From Caulobacter soli (GTDB taxonomy: Bacteria > Pseudomonadota > Alphaproteobacteria > Caulobacterales > Caulobacteraceae): a stretch of 64,000 nucleotides of DNA. The position numbers and the translations under genes were made by a program. Position 1 is the stretch's first letter. Each line of letters opens with the position of its first letter. The stretch spans positions 2,914,001-2,978,000 of the forward strand of contig NZ_CP049199.1 in the NCBI RefSeq assembly GCF_011045195.1, written 5' to 3'. This document shows positions 24,278 to 32,784 of the stretch, one piece after another. The notes beneath the pieces are model-generated. The model did not search any database and was not told where the DNA came from. It saw nothing but the letters and a program-made list of their open reading frames with translations.

Positions 24278-25726
24278 TCAGCTCCGGGTGGTCGGACTCC
24301 AGCCGCCGCCCAAGGCCCGGAAGGACCGCACCGCCGCGCGGGCGGCCTCGGTATCGGCCTGGGCGCGGGCGTCGCGGGCCGCCAGCAGGCGGGCGTCAGC
24401 GTCCAGCACCTCGATCAGGCTGACCGCGCCGGCCTTGTAGGCCAGCTCGGACGCCGAACGGGCCTTGGACAGAGACTGCTCGCCGCCGACCAGGATCCGC
24501 GCCTCGTCCTCGCGCTTGACCAGGCTGGAGAACGAGTCCTCGACGTCGGCCGTGGCCCGCAGCACCGACTGCTGATAGGCGGCCAGGCTCTCGGCGTTGC
24601 GGCCCTTGGCGACCTTGATCTCGGCATTGACGCGGCCGAAGTCGAACAGACGCCAGCGCAGACCCAGCACGCCCTGGGCCTGGTTGGCCGAGCCCTGGAA
24701 CAGCGAACCGGTGGCCGTCGAGGCCGTGCCGACCAGGCCGGTCAGCGAGAACTTCGGATAGTATTCGGAGACCGCCGCGCCGATCGCGGCGTTCGAGGCC
24801 TTCAATCGCCACTCGGCGACCGCCAGGTCGGGACGACGGCGGATCAGGTCGGCCGGACCGACGGCCTCGGTGATGGCTGGAGCCCGCGGCACCGGCGCGG
24901 CGGCGGCCAATTGCGCGCGCGTGGCGCCGGGCTGGGCGCCCAGCAGCACGTCCAGCGCGTTCATCGCCGCCTCGAGCCCCTCCTCCAGCACCGGCACCTG
25001 GGCGCGGGTCTGGGCCAGTGCGCCCTCGGCCTGATGCAATTGCAGCTCGGAGGCGACCTGGCGGCTCTGTTGCAGGCGCACGGTCTCGACCAGCTTTGAC
25101 TGGGTATCAACTTGGCCCCGGGCGACGGCTAGCCGCGCCTGCAGGCCCCGGATCACCAGATAGGTGTCGGCTGTCTGGGCCGCGACCGACAGGCGGGCCG
25201 CCGCGACGCCGACCTTGGCGGCCTGGTAGTCGGCGACGGCCGCCTCGCGGTCGCGCCGCAGGCCGCCGAACACGTCGACCTCCCAGCCGGCGGTGACATC
25301 GGCCTCATAGAGCGAGCCGTCACGGTCGAAGCCCGGCGCGCCGGACGCCAGCCGGCCGGTGGGGGTCTGGGTCGAGAGGTGGGACCGGGCCGCGCTGGCC
25401 TGGACACCGCCGGACGGCAGCAAGGCGGCGGTGGCGGCCGACAGTCCCGCTCGCGCCTGGGTCACCCGGGCGGTGGCCTGGGCCAGGTCGAGGTTCTGGG
25501 CCAGGGCGCGGTCGACCAGGCCGTCTAGCACCGGATCGTTGAAGCCCTTCCACCAGGCTGCCTGGTCGGTCGGCGCGGGCGGGGCCGCGCGCTGGGCCAC
25601 GGCGTTGGCGCCGATGAACGTTCCGGAGACCGCCGACGGCGGCGCGACATAGTTGGGACCCACGGCGCAGGCGCTAAGGGTGACGCCAGCGAGAGCCAGC
25701 AGAGCCAAGCTCGAAACCGATCGCAT
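24278..25726 (-). CDS. Efflux outer-membrane factor, NodT/OprM family lipoprotein
   Basis: A 482-residue TolC-like outer-membrane channel of the RND efflux type. The lipobox LSAC with the processed Cys lies about 21 residues in, followed by two outer-membrane efflux repeats rich in coiled-coil (LDLAQATARVTQARAGL; SLIEVLDADARLLAARDA). The ATG at 25726 follows GAGGAGG. Its promoter overlaps a palindromic operator at 25748-25773 identical in arms to the one ahead of the fusion-protein gene, so it belongs to the same pump although transcribed away from it. Confidence 0.92.
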   Translation of the reverse strand: MRSVSSLALLALAGVTLSACAVGPNYVAPPSAVSGTFIGANAVAQRAAPPAPTDQAAWWKGFNDPVLDGLVDRALAQNLDLAQATARVTQARAGLSAATAALLPSGGVQASAARSHLSTQTPTGRLASGAPGFDRDGSLYEADVTAGWEVDVFGGLRRDREAAVADYQAAKVGVAAARLSVAAQTADTYLVIRGLQARLAVARGQVDTQSKLVETVRLQQSRQVASELQLHQAEGALAQTRAQVPVLEEGLEAAMNALDVLLGAQPGATRAQLAAAAPVPRAPAITEAVGPADLIRRRPDLAVAEWRLKASNAAIGAAVSEYYPKFSLTGLVGTASTATGSLFQGSANQAQGVLGLRWRLFDFGRVNAEIKVAKGRNAESLAAYQQSVLRATADVEDSFSSLVKREDEARILVGGEQSLSKARSASELAYKAGAVSLIEVLDADARLLAARDARAQADTEAARAAVRSFRALGGGWSPTTRS

Positions 25727-25747
25727 CGCGACCTCCTCGTGATTTAC

Positions 25748-25773
25748 AGTGACCATATGCTAATACGGTCACT
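25748..25773. promoter_or_regulatory. TetR operator 1 (outer-membrane factor / tetR intergenic region)
   Basis: Perfect inverted repeat AGTGACC-N12-GGTCACT, 26 bp. It covers the -10 element of the outer-membrane factor promoter and lies just ahead of tetR. The same arms and spacing recur at 26457-26482. Confidence 0.8.
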
Positions 25774-25782
25774 CGTTGTCAA
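25754..25782 (-). promoter_or_regulatory. Sigma-70-like promoter of the outer-membrane factor gene
   Basis: On the minus strand TTGACA, 17 nt, CATATG. The -35 box is perfect and the -10 box falls inside operator 1, so a bound repressor would block RNA polymerase. Confidence 0.6.
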
Positions 25783-25811
25783 TCACGACCCTCGATGCTA
25801 CCTATCTGAGC

Positions 25812-26438
25812 ATGACCATCGACACCACGACCCATGACGCCGCCGCGGGTCGCCGCGGGCCGGCCGACCACGCCATCCGCCAGCAGATCATCGACGCCGC
25901 AGACGCCCACTTCGCGCGCTTCGGCTACGGCAAGACCACGGTCGCGGACCTGGCCAAGGCCGTCGGCTTCTCGAAGGCCTACATCTACAAGTTCTTCGAG
26001 TCCAAGCAGGCGATCGGCGAGGCGATCTGCGCCCAGTGCCTGGACAAGATCATGTCGGCCGCTTTCGCCAGCGCCGCCGAGGCGCGCACGCCGACCGAGA
26101 AATTTCGAAAGCTTTTCAGCACCATAACGGCGAAAAGCACCGAACTCCTGTTCCAGGAGAAGCTGCTCTACGACCTGGCCGCCAACTCCGCGACCGAGAA
26201 CTGGCCCTCCGCGCTCGCCTATCTCCAGCGGGTCGAGGCGGCCTTGCGCGAGATCATCCTGCTGGGCCGCGAGGCGGGCGAGTTCGAGCGCAAGACGCCG
26301 ATCGACGAGACCTGCTCGGCCATCATGCTGGCCATGCAGCCGTTCATGCATCCGCTGCTGCTTGAGTTCAATCTGGACGGCCTGCCAGAGACCCAGACCA
26401 TGGTCATCAACATGATCCTGCGAAGCTTGGCGCCGTAG
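25812..26438 (+). CDS. TetR-family repressor of the RND pump
   Basis: A 208-residue regulator with an N-terminal TetR helix-turn-helix (HFARFGYGKTTVADLAKAVG, FSKAYIYKFFESKQAIGE) and a C-terminal ligand domain. The ATG at 25812 is preferred; a TTG at 25776 would start next to the operator. It lies between the divergent outer-membrane factor gene and the fusion-protein gene and is flanked by two matching palindromes. It probably represses both units and itself until an inducer, likely a pump substrate, binds. Confidence 0.88.
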   Translation: MTIDTTTHDAAAGRRGPADHAIRQQIIDAADAHFARFGYGKTTVADLAKAVGFSKAYIYKFFESKQAIGEAICAQCLDKIMSAAFASAAEARTPTEKFRKLFSTITAKSTELLFQEKLLYDLAANSATENWPSALAYLQRVEAALREIILLGREAGEFERKTPIDETCSAIMLAMQPFMHPLLLEFNLDGLPETQTMVINMILRSLAP

Positions 26439-26456
26439 TCGCCTCCAAAAATCGAT

Positions 26457-26482
26457 AGTGACCAATTGACAAATTGGTCACT
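26457..26482. promoter_or_regulatory. TetR operator 2 (ahead of the fusion-protein gene)
   Basis: Inverted repeat with 10-bp arms AGTGACCAAT and ATTGGTCACT around TGACAA; outer arms AGTGACC-N12-GGTCACT as in operator 1. A TTGACA (-35-like) at 26466-26471 lies inside it. Confidence 0.82.
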
Positions 26483-26527
26483 GGGCACGAAATGGGGATC
26501 TCCGCTCAAGGCAGGACCCCTTTCGCC

Positions 26528-27622
26528 ATGTCGCATCGCTTGCTCCTCGCCGCCCTCGTCGGCGGCCTAACCGCCCCGCTCGTCGCGTGCGGCGGCCATG
26601 ACGCCGCCGTCGATCCCCGCACCCAGCCGCCGGTCGTTCGGGTCGCCACCGCCCCCGCCGCCATCGACGGCGAGCGCCAGTTCACCGGCGTCGTCTCCGC
26701 CCGCATCGAGAGCCAGCTGGGCTTCCGCGTCCCGGGCAAGATCGTCGAGCGCCTGGTCGACACCGGCCAGACGGTGCGCCGGGGCCAGCCCCTGATGCGC
26801 ATCGACGCCGCCGACTACGCCCTGGCCCAGGCCGCCCAGGACCAGACCGTAGCCGCCGCCCGGGCCCGCGCCGTCCAGGCCGAAGCCGACGAGGCCCGGT
26901 ATCGCGACCTGGTCGGGGCCGGCGCGGTGTCGGGCTCGACCTACGATCAGATCAAGGCCGCCGCCCTGGCCGCCCGCGCCCAGTTGCAAGCCGCCGAGGC
27001 CCAGGCCCGGGTGTCGCGCAACGCCGCCGGCTACGCCGTGCTGGTCGCCGACGCCGATGGCGTGGTGGTCGAGACCCTGGGCGAGCCCGGCCAGGTGGTC
27101 GCCGCCGGCCAGACGGTCGTGCGCCTGGCCCATGCCGGTCCGCGCGAGGCGACGATCGCCCTGCCCGAGACCCTGCGCCCCGCCGTCGGCTCGACCGCCA
27201 CCGCCTCGGTGTTCGGCAACGACGCCGCCGCCCCTGCCCGCCTGCGCCAGATCTCCGACGCCGCCGATCCCCGCACGCGCACCTTCGAGGCGCGCTACGT
27301 CCTGGACGGCGCTCTGGCCTCTGCCCCTCTGGGCGCCACGGTGAGCATCGCCCTTCCCGGTGCCGTGGCCGGCGCGACCAAGACCGGCGGCCGCGCCGTG
27401 CCCCTGGGCGCCCTCTATGACTCGGGCAAGGGCCCGGGCGTTTGGATCGTCGACGCCAAGACTTCGACGGTCAGCTGGCGCCCCGTCCAACTGGCGGCCG
27501 TCGGCGAAGAGACCGCCACGGTCACCGCCGGCCTCGCCGCCGGCGAACGCTTCGTGGCCCTGGGCGCGCACATGCTGCACCAAGGCGAGCGCGTCAGCCT
27601 GCAAGCCGGAGCGGCGCAATGA
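26528..27622 (+). CDS. RND efflux periplasmic adaptor (membrane fusion protein, HlyD/AcrA family)
   Basis: A 364-residue lipoprotein (lipobox LVAC about 20 residues in) that links the inner-membrane permease to the outer-membrane channel. Visible parts are a biotinyl-lipoyl-like hairpin (GFRVPGKIVERLVDTGQTVRRG, shown in family position), an alanine-rich coiled-coil and the return lipoyl strand (ADADGVVVETLGEPGQVV). Its stop overlaps the permease ATG by 4 nt. The ATG at 26528 was chosen because it opens the lipoprotein signal. Expression is probably controlled by TetR at 26457-26482. Confidence 0.92.
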   Translation: MSHRLLLAALVGGLTAPLVACGGHDAAVDPRTQPPVVRVATAPAAIDGERQFTGVVSARIESQLGFRVPGKIVERLVDTGQTVRRGQPLMRIDAADYALAQAAQDQTVAAARARAVQAEADEARYRDLVGAGAVSGSTYDQIKAAALAARAQLQAAEAQARVSRNAAGYAVLVADADGVVVETLGEPGQVVAAGQTVVRLAHAGPREATIALPETLRPAVGSTATASVFGNDAAAPARLRQISDAADPRTRTFEARYVLDGALASAPLGATVSIALPGAVAGATKTGGRAVPLGALYDSGKGPGVWIVDAKTSTVSWRPVQLAAVGEETATVTAGLAAGERFVALGAHMLHQGERVSLQAGAAQ

Positions 27623-30600
27623 GCTTCAACCTCTCCGCCCTGGCGGTGCGCGAACGCTCCGTCACCCTGTTCCTGATCATCGCCATCGTGCTGGCCGGGA
27701 CGTTCGCCTTCTTCAAGCTGGGCCGGGCCGAGGACCCCAGCTTCACCATAAAGGTGATGACCGTGGTCACCGCCTGGCCGGGCGCCACCGCGCAGGAAAT
27801 GCAGGACCAGGTGGCCGAGCCGCTGGAAAAGCGGCTGCAGGAGCTGAAATGGTACGACCGCGCCGAGACCTTCACCCGTCCGGGCCTGGCCTTCACCACC
27901 CTGACCCTGAAGGACCCGATCCCGCCCAAGGAGGTGCAGGAGCAGTTCTACCAGGCCCGCAAGAAGCTGGGCGACGAAGCCGCCAACCTGCCGCGCGGCG
28001 TGCTGGGCCCGTTCATCAACGACGAGTATGGCGACGTGACCTTCGCGCTCTACGCGCTGAAGGCCAAGGGTGAACCCCACCGCCAGCTGGTGCGTCAGGC
28101 CGAGACCCTGCGCCAGCGCCTGCTGCACGTGCCGGGCGTCAAGAAGGTCAACATCATCGGCGAGCGGCCCGAGCGCATCTTCGTCGAGTTCTCGCAGGAT
28201 CGCCTGTCCAACCTAGGCGTCAGCCCGCGCGAGATCTTCGCCGCCCTGAACGAGCGCAACCTCGTCACCCCCGCCGGCTCGATCGAAACCAACGGCCCGC
28301 AGGTGCAGATGCGCCTGGACGGCGCGCTGGACGACCTGCAGACGATCAAGGACACGCCGATCGTGGTTGGCGGCAAGACCCTGAAGCTGTCCGACCTGGC
28401 CGAGGTCAAGCGCGGCTACGAGGACCCCGCGACCTTCTTCATCCGCAACGGCGGCGAGCCGGCCCTGGAGCTCGGGGTGGTGATGAAGGAGCGCTACAAT
28501 GGCCTGCAACTGGGCAAGGATCTGGACAAGGAAGCCAAGGCCATCGCCGGCGAGCTGCCGCTGGGCCTGACCTTCGCCAAGGTCACCGACCAGGCGGTGA
28601 ACATCACCGAGGCCTATGACGAGTTCATGCTGAAGTTCTTCGTGGCCCTGGCCGTGGTGATCGCCGTCAGCCTGCTGAGCCTGGGCTTCCGCGTCGGGGT
28701 CGTCGTGGCCCTGGCCGTGCCGCTGACCCTGGCGGCCGTGTTCGTGATCATGCTGGCCACCGGCCGCGACTTCGACCGCATCACCCTGGGCGCCCTGATC
28801 CTGTCGCTGGGCCTGCTGGTCGACGACGCCATCATCATCATCGAGACCATCGTGGTGAAGATGGAGGAAGGCCGCGACCGCATCTTCGCCTCGACCTATG
28901 CCTGGGGCCACACGGCCGCGCCGATGCTGGCCGGCACCCTGGTGACGATCATCGGCCTGATGCCGGTGGGCTTCGCCAAGTCCAGCGCCGGCGAATATGC
29001 CGGCAACATCTTCTGGGTCGTGGCCTTCGCCCTGATCACCTCGTGGTTCGTGGCGGTGATCTTCACGCCCTACCTGGGCGTGATGCTGCTGCCGAAGATC
29101 AAGCCCGTCGAGGGCGGTCACGCGGCCATTTACGACACGCCGCGCTACCGCCAGTTCCGTGGCCTGATCGGCTGGACGGTCGCCAACCGACTGAAGGTGG
29201 TGCTGGGCGTCGTGGCGGCGCTGGTCGTGTCCTTCCTGATGATGGGCATGGTCAAGCAGCAGTTCTTCCCGATCTCCGACCGCCCCGAGGTGCTGATCGA
29301 GGTGCAGACTCCCGAGGGCTCCAGCATCGAGACCACCAGCCAGGCGACGGCCAAGGTCGAGGCGTGGCTGAGCAAGCAGCCGGAGGCCAAGATCGTCACC
29401 AGCTATATCGGCCAGGGCGCGCCCCGCTTCTTCCTGGCCATGTCGCCCGAGCTGCCCGATCCGTCCTTCGCCAAGATCGTGGTGCTGACCTCGAACGAGA
29501 AGGCGCGTGACGCCCTCAAGAGCCGGGTGCGCCAGTTCGCGCAGCAGGGCTCCGTCACGGGCGCCCGCATCCGCGCCACCCAGATCGTCTTCGGCCCGCC
29601 CTCGCCCTGGCCGGTGGCCTTCCGCGTCATGGGACCCGACCAGGCCAAGGTGCGTGAGATCGCGCAGCAGGTTCGCGGCGTCATGCAGGCCAACCATTCT
29701 CTGCGGCAGGTCAACACCGACTGGGGCGAACGGGTCCCGAGCATCCACTTCGTGCTCGACCAGGACCGTCTGCGCGCCATGGGCCTGTCCAGCCACGACG
29801 CGTCCGAGCAGCTGCAGTTCCTGCTGACCGGCGCGCCCGTGACCCAGGTCCGCGAGGACATCCGCACCGTCGAGGTGATCGCCCGCACCAGCGGCGCCGA
29901 TCGCCTGGACCCGGCCAAGCTGGGCGCCTTCACCCTGCTCGGCTCGGAAGGCCAGCGCGTGCCGCTCGACCAGATCGGCAAGGCCGAGATCCGCATGGAG
30001 GATCCCATCCTGCGCCGCCGCGACCGGCTGCCCACCATCACCGTCCGCGCTGACGTCGGGGCCGAGTTCCAGCCGCCCGCCGCCTCCGCCGAGGTGATCC
30101 AGGCGCTGGCGCCGATCCAGGCCAAGCTGCCGGCCGGCTACCGGATCGAGGCCGGCGCCGACATCGAGGAAGCCGGCAAGGCCAATGCGGCCCTGGCGGC
30201 GGTCTTCCCGCTGATGTTCATCCTGATGATGATCGTGATCATCTTCCAGGTGCGGTCGCTGTCGGCGATGTGGATGGTGCTGTTGACCGCGCCCCTGGCC
30301 CTGGTCGGGGTGGTGCCGACGCTGCTGATCTTCCACCAGCCGTTCGGCTTCAACGCCATCCTGGGCCTGATCGGCCTGGCGGGGATCATCATGCGCAACG
30401 GCCTGATCCTGATCGGCCAGATCCACACCAACGAGAAGGACGGCCTGGACCCGTTCCACGCCGTGGTCGAGGCCACGGTCCAGCGGGCCCGGCCGGTGAT
30501 CCTGACCGCCCTGGCGGCGGTGCTGGCCTTCGTGTCGCTGACCTTCTCGGTGTTCTGGTCGTCGCTGGCCTACACCCTGATCGGCGGCACGATCGGCGGA

Positions 30601-30714
30601 ACCGTGCTGACCCTTGTGTTCCTGCCGGCGCTCTATGCGCTCTGGTTCAAGATCCGCGAGGAATCGCGCGCTGATCCTTCAATGGCTCCGGCCATGGAGG
30701 CGTCCCCCGCCTAG
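27619..30714 (+). CDS. RND efflux permease (AcrB/MexB-like superfamily)
   Basis: A 1031-residue inner-membrane proton antiporter. It has the two-fold RND layout: a membrane segment near residue 20 (LFLIIAIVLAGTFAFF), a large periplasmic loop, membrane helices from about residue 340 with the proton-relay block LGLLVDDAIIIIETIV, then the repeat. The length is typical of the family. The closest look is that of the single-component adaptor-permease pairs of alphaproteobacteria rather than classic AcrB. The substrate is unknown, probably toxic small molecules. Confidence 0.94.
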   Translation: MSFNLSALAVRERSVTLFLIIAIVLAGTFAFFKLGRAEDPSFTIKVMTVVTAWPGATAQEMQDQVAEPLEKRLQELKWYDRAETFTRPGLAFTTLTLKDPIPPKEVQEQFYQARKKLGDEAANLPRGVLGPFINDEYGDVTFALYALKAKGEPHRQLVRQAETLRQRLLHVPGVKKVNIIGERPERIFVEFSQDRLSNLGVSPREIFAALNERNLVTPAGSIETNGPQVQMRLDGALDDLQTIKDTPIVVGGKTLKLSDLAEVKRGYEDPATFFIRNGGEPALELGVVMKERYNGLQLGKDLDKEAKAIAGELPLGLTFAKVTDQAVNITEAYDEFMLKFFVALAVVIAVSLLSLGFRVGVVVALAVPLTLAAVFVIMLATGRDFDRITLGALILSLGLLVDDAIIIIETIVVKMEEGRDRIFASTYAWGHTAAPMLAGTLVTIIGLMPVGFAKSSAGEYAGNIFWVVAFALITSWFVAVIFTPYLGVMLLPKIKPVEGGHAAIYDTPRYRQFRGLIGWTVANRLKVVLGVVAALVVSFLMMGMVKQQFFPISDRPEVLIEVQTPEGSSIETTSQATAKVEAWLSKQPEAKIVTSYIGQGAPRFFLAMSPELPDPSFAKIVVLTSNEKARDALKSRVRQFAQQGSVTGARIRATQIVFGPPSPWPVAFRVMGPDQAKVREIAQQVRGVMQANHSLRQVNTDWGERVPSIHFVLDQDRLRAMGLSSHDASEQLQFLLTGAPVTQVREDIRTVEVIARTSGADRLDPAKLGAFTLLGSEGQRVPLDQIGKAEIRMEDPILRRRDRLPTITVRADVGAEFQPPAASAEVIQALAPIQAKLPAGYRIEAGADIEEAGKANAALAAVFPLMFILMMIVIIFQVRSLSAMWMVLLTAPLALVGVVPTLLIFHQPFGFNAILGLIGLAGIIMRNGLILIGQIHTNEKDGLDPFHAVVEATVQRARPVILTALAAVLAFVSLTFSVFWSSLAYTLIGGTIGGTVLTLVFLPALYALWFKIREESRADPSMAPAMEASPA

Positions 30715-30721
30715 AGCCGCC

Positions 30722-30751
30722 GCTCCCGGCTTGGCTTGCCTCGCCGGGAGC
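30722..30751 (+). terminator. Hairpin after the RND permease gene
   Basis: Perfect 9-bp stem GCTCCCGGC / GCCGGGAGC with a 12-nt loop, 8 nt after the stop. No T-run follows directly; it is probably the first of two termination hairpins. Confidence 0.55.
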
Positions 30752-30754
30752 CTG

Positions 30755-30790
30755 ATCGCGGCGGCCGCCCCTTCCCCCGGCCGCCGCGAT
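30755..30790 (+). terminator. Second hairpin after the RND permease gene
   Basis: Perfect 13-bp stem ATCGCGGCGGCCG / CGGCCGCCGCGAT with a 10-nt pyrimidine loop, followed by TCTCTT. It likely ends the efflux operon before the next TetR gene. Confidence 0.65.
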
Positions 30791-30810
30791 TCTCTTCGAG
30801 CGATGACCCG

Positions 30811-31431
30811 ATGTCTCAATCCTTGCCGTCAGGTCCTCCGCGGCCAAGCCGTCCAACCCGAGCGGCGGCGCGCTGGGACAGTACGCATGCCGACCTGCTC
30901 GCGGCGGCGATCGATCTCTTCCGCCGCTTTGGCGCGCACGCGACCTCGATCGGCGATGTGGTCGCGGCGGCCAACCTGACCAAACCCACACTCTATCGGC
31001 ATTTTCCCAGCAAGGAGGCGCTTGTCATCGCGTGCCTCCGCGAGGAAGGACGCCAAGCCAGGCTCGCGCTGGTTGAAGCCCTTGAGGCTACGCCCAGCGA
31101 ACCCCGCCTGCGGATCCGCGCGATCGGTGGCCACTTCGCCGCCCAATTCGCCCTAGCGCCAAGCCGGGGCCTCTTCGCCCTCAATCTGGCGGTAGAGTAT
31201 TCCCAGCCTGAAACGCTCGTGCATGAGGCGATCCATGCTGAAATCGAACGGCTGCAAGACAAGTTTGCTCTGTTGATCGCACCGGAGCGATCCGACGGCA
31301 TGCCCATCATCACGCGCAGGCTCGCCTTGGCGATCTTCGGCGCGAGCGCCGCCTGTCAAGCACTGGGCGCGCTGGCCAGCGAGTATCTTGTAGAAAGCAT
31401 TGAAGACACCATCGCGCAGTTTCGGGACTAA
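30811..31431 (+). CDS. TetR-family regulator
   Basis: A 206-residue regulator with an N-terminal TetR helix-turn-helix (DLFRRFGAHATSIGDVVAAA, LTKPTLYRHFPSKEALVIAC) and a C-terminal domain of the TetR_C type. The ATG at 30811 was chosen as the only good start just ahead of the DNA-binding domain; the ribosome site is poor. It follows two hairpins, so it is probably a separate unit from the pump. No AGTGACC-type palindrome was seen next to it, and its target is unknown. Confidence 0.85.
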   Translation: MSQSLPSGPPRPSRPTRAAARWDSTHADLLAAAIDLFRRFGAHATSIGDVVAAANLTKPTLYRHFPSKEALVIACLREEGRQARLALVEALEATPSEPRLRIRAIGGHFAAQFALAPSRGLFALNLAVEYSQPETLVHEAIHAEIERLQDKFALLIAPERSDGMPIITRRLALAIFGASAACQALGALASEYLVESIEDTIAQFRD

Positions 31432-31570
31432 GTGACTGCAGCCAGACAGCGCGACAAGTTCGAGAGTTGCGCCATCAGCTGACCTTGGCCCCGCTCCAGG
31501 AACAGGACCTTCGCGGGCCGGCGCATTGAAGGATCACCCGCCAAGGAGACGCTAATCCGGGGCGATCGAC

Positions 31571-32197
31571 CTACAGATCGATCGCCTCAGACATCTCAAG
31601 GGCGTCGTCGACCTCGATGCCGAGATATCGAACCGTACTCTCCAGCTTCCGATGCCCGAGGAGAAGCTGGCAAGCCCGCAGGTTGCCCGTCTTTTTGTAA
31701 ATCATGGCGACCTTGGTTCGCCTGAGGCTGTGCGTCCCGTAGGCCCGCGGCTCAAGCTCGATCATCGCCACCCACTTATCGACGAGTCGGGCGTACTGTC
31801 GGGTGCTCACGTGTCCGCCAGGCCGACTGCGGCTGGGAAACAACCAGTCGTCGTAGCGGCGGCCTCGAACCTTGATCCAAGCGGCCAGAGCGTCTCGCGT
31901 GAGCTCCGTGATCTCGAAGGGGACAGGTTGACCAGTTTTCTGCTGAATGATCGTCGCACGCGCTCTGATCAACCCGCCTGGCGCCACATCGCTGACCCGC
32001 AACTTCACTAGGTCGCAGCCTCTGAGCTTGGCGTCGATCGCGCAATTGAACATCGCCAGGTCGCGTACTCGTCCGTTGGCTTTCAGCTGTTGGCGGATTC
32101 CCCAGATGTGCTTGGGCTTGAAGGGCGGCTTGGGGCCAATGATGCGGGCAGTGTTCCAGGGCCGCTTGGGCGGAAGGAAGAGGTCAAATTGAGCCAT
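31571..32197 (-). CDS. Short tyrosine recombinase / integrase-family protein
   Basis: A 208-residue protein that is mostly the catalytic domain of the phage-integrase family. The catalytic set is complete: R59 (KLRGCDL), K87, H156 and R159 (HSLRR), H182 (LLGHRKLES) and Y191 (VRYLG). The N-terminal arm-binding and core-binding regions of full integrases are missing or very short. The ATG at 32197 has a perfect AGGAGG 7 nt upstream. There is no tRNA, excisionase or phage gene nearby, so it is an orphan recombinase; whether it acts in integration, inversion or resolution is unknown. Confidence 0.88.
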   Translation of the reverse strand: MAQFDLFLPPKRPWNTARIIGPKPPFKPKHIWGIRQQLKANGRVRDLAMFNCAIDAKLRGCDLVKLRVSDVAPGGLIRARATIIQQKTGQPVPFEITELTRDALAAWIKVRGRRYDDWLFPSRSRPGGHVSTRQYARLVDKWVAMIELEPRAYGTHSLRRTKVAMIYKKTGNLRACQLLLGHRKLESTVRYLGIEVDDALEMSEAIDL

Positions 32198-32210
32198 GTT
32201 CGCCTCCTGC

Positions 32211-32237
32211 GAATTGGCTACTCCCCTCACCCAATTC
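32211..32237. promoter_or_regulatory. Inverted repeat at the integrase translation start
   Basis: GAATTGG-N13-CCAATTC, 27 bp, ending just 5' of the integrase ribosome site. It could be a binding site for the recombinase itself, an operator, or an mRNA hairpin controlling translation. Confidence 0.45.
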
Positions 32238-32320
32238 TACCACGCTTCGGGTCTATTCGGCACGGCGCCAGAAGCGGACTCTGGCGTCTTGCCCGGCTCC
32301 GGACCTTCTTAGATCCGCGC

Positions 32321-32773
32321 CTAGAAAGACTTCCTCGGCGAGACGGCCTTATCCGTCGGCGTCGGCCCGGGTTCGAGTCCGATCGACAGGCGGATCGGCA
32401 GCAGCATGTCCTTGGGCGGGACTTGCGGCAGACGATGGCCGACCAGCAGGGCCCACAGGTCGGCGTCGGGCTCGGGATGGGCGAAGGGCGTGAAGTCGAT
32501 CCTGGTGATCACCCCCTTGGCGTCGACCCAGACCTGGATCGGCAGCCGAAAGCCGCTGTCGGGGCTCGCGCCCGGGATCTGGTCGAGATAGTCGTGCAGT
32601 CGCACGGCCGCCGGGTCGGTCCCGCCCAACTGGCCGGCGATCGCCTGGTTGACTAGGCCGGCATAGGCGACCCAGGCGGCCGGAGCCGCCTGGGGCGACA
32701 CCGGCCCCGCCAGGCTCGGCGTCGCGGGCGATAGGCCGATCACGGCGGCGAGCGAGGCTAGAAGTCTGCGCAT
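32321..32773 (-). CDS. Small periplasmic protein with TonB C-terminal-like domain
   Basis: A 150-residue protein with a signal peptide (ending near PSLAG) and a domain that resembles the TonB C-terminus (LHDYLDQIPGASPDSGFRLP, then VWVDAKGVITRIDF). There is no membrane anchor or proline-rich linker, so it is not a complete TonB. It is the last gene of the two-partner secretion operon, 11 bp after the OmpH-like gene. Role unknown; an accessory of the TonB/ExbBD complex or a divergent periplasmic binder is possible. Confidence 0.75.
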   Translation of the reverse strand: MRRLLASLAAVIGLSPATPSLAGPVSPQAAPAAWVAYAGLVNQAIAGQLGGTDPAAVRLHDYLDQIPGASPDSGFRLPIQVWVDAKGVITRIDFTPFAHPEPDADLWALLVGHRLPQVPPKDMLLPIRLSIGLEPGPTPTDKAVSPRKSF

Positions 32774-32784
32774 CGGGATGTCCG

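Noticed and set aside
31468..31483. 16-bp exact repeat (also at 58278-58293) as possible attachment sites bracketing 27 kb
   Set aside because: A 16-bp match can arise by chance in a window of this size and composition. Neither copy adjoins the recombinase in the expected way and no junction evidence exists.
31571..32197. Prophage or integrative element around the recombinase
   Set aside because: No tRNA target, excisionase, structural or replication genes and no flanking direct repeats were seen.
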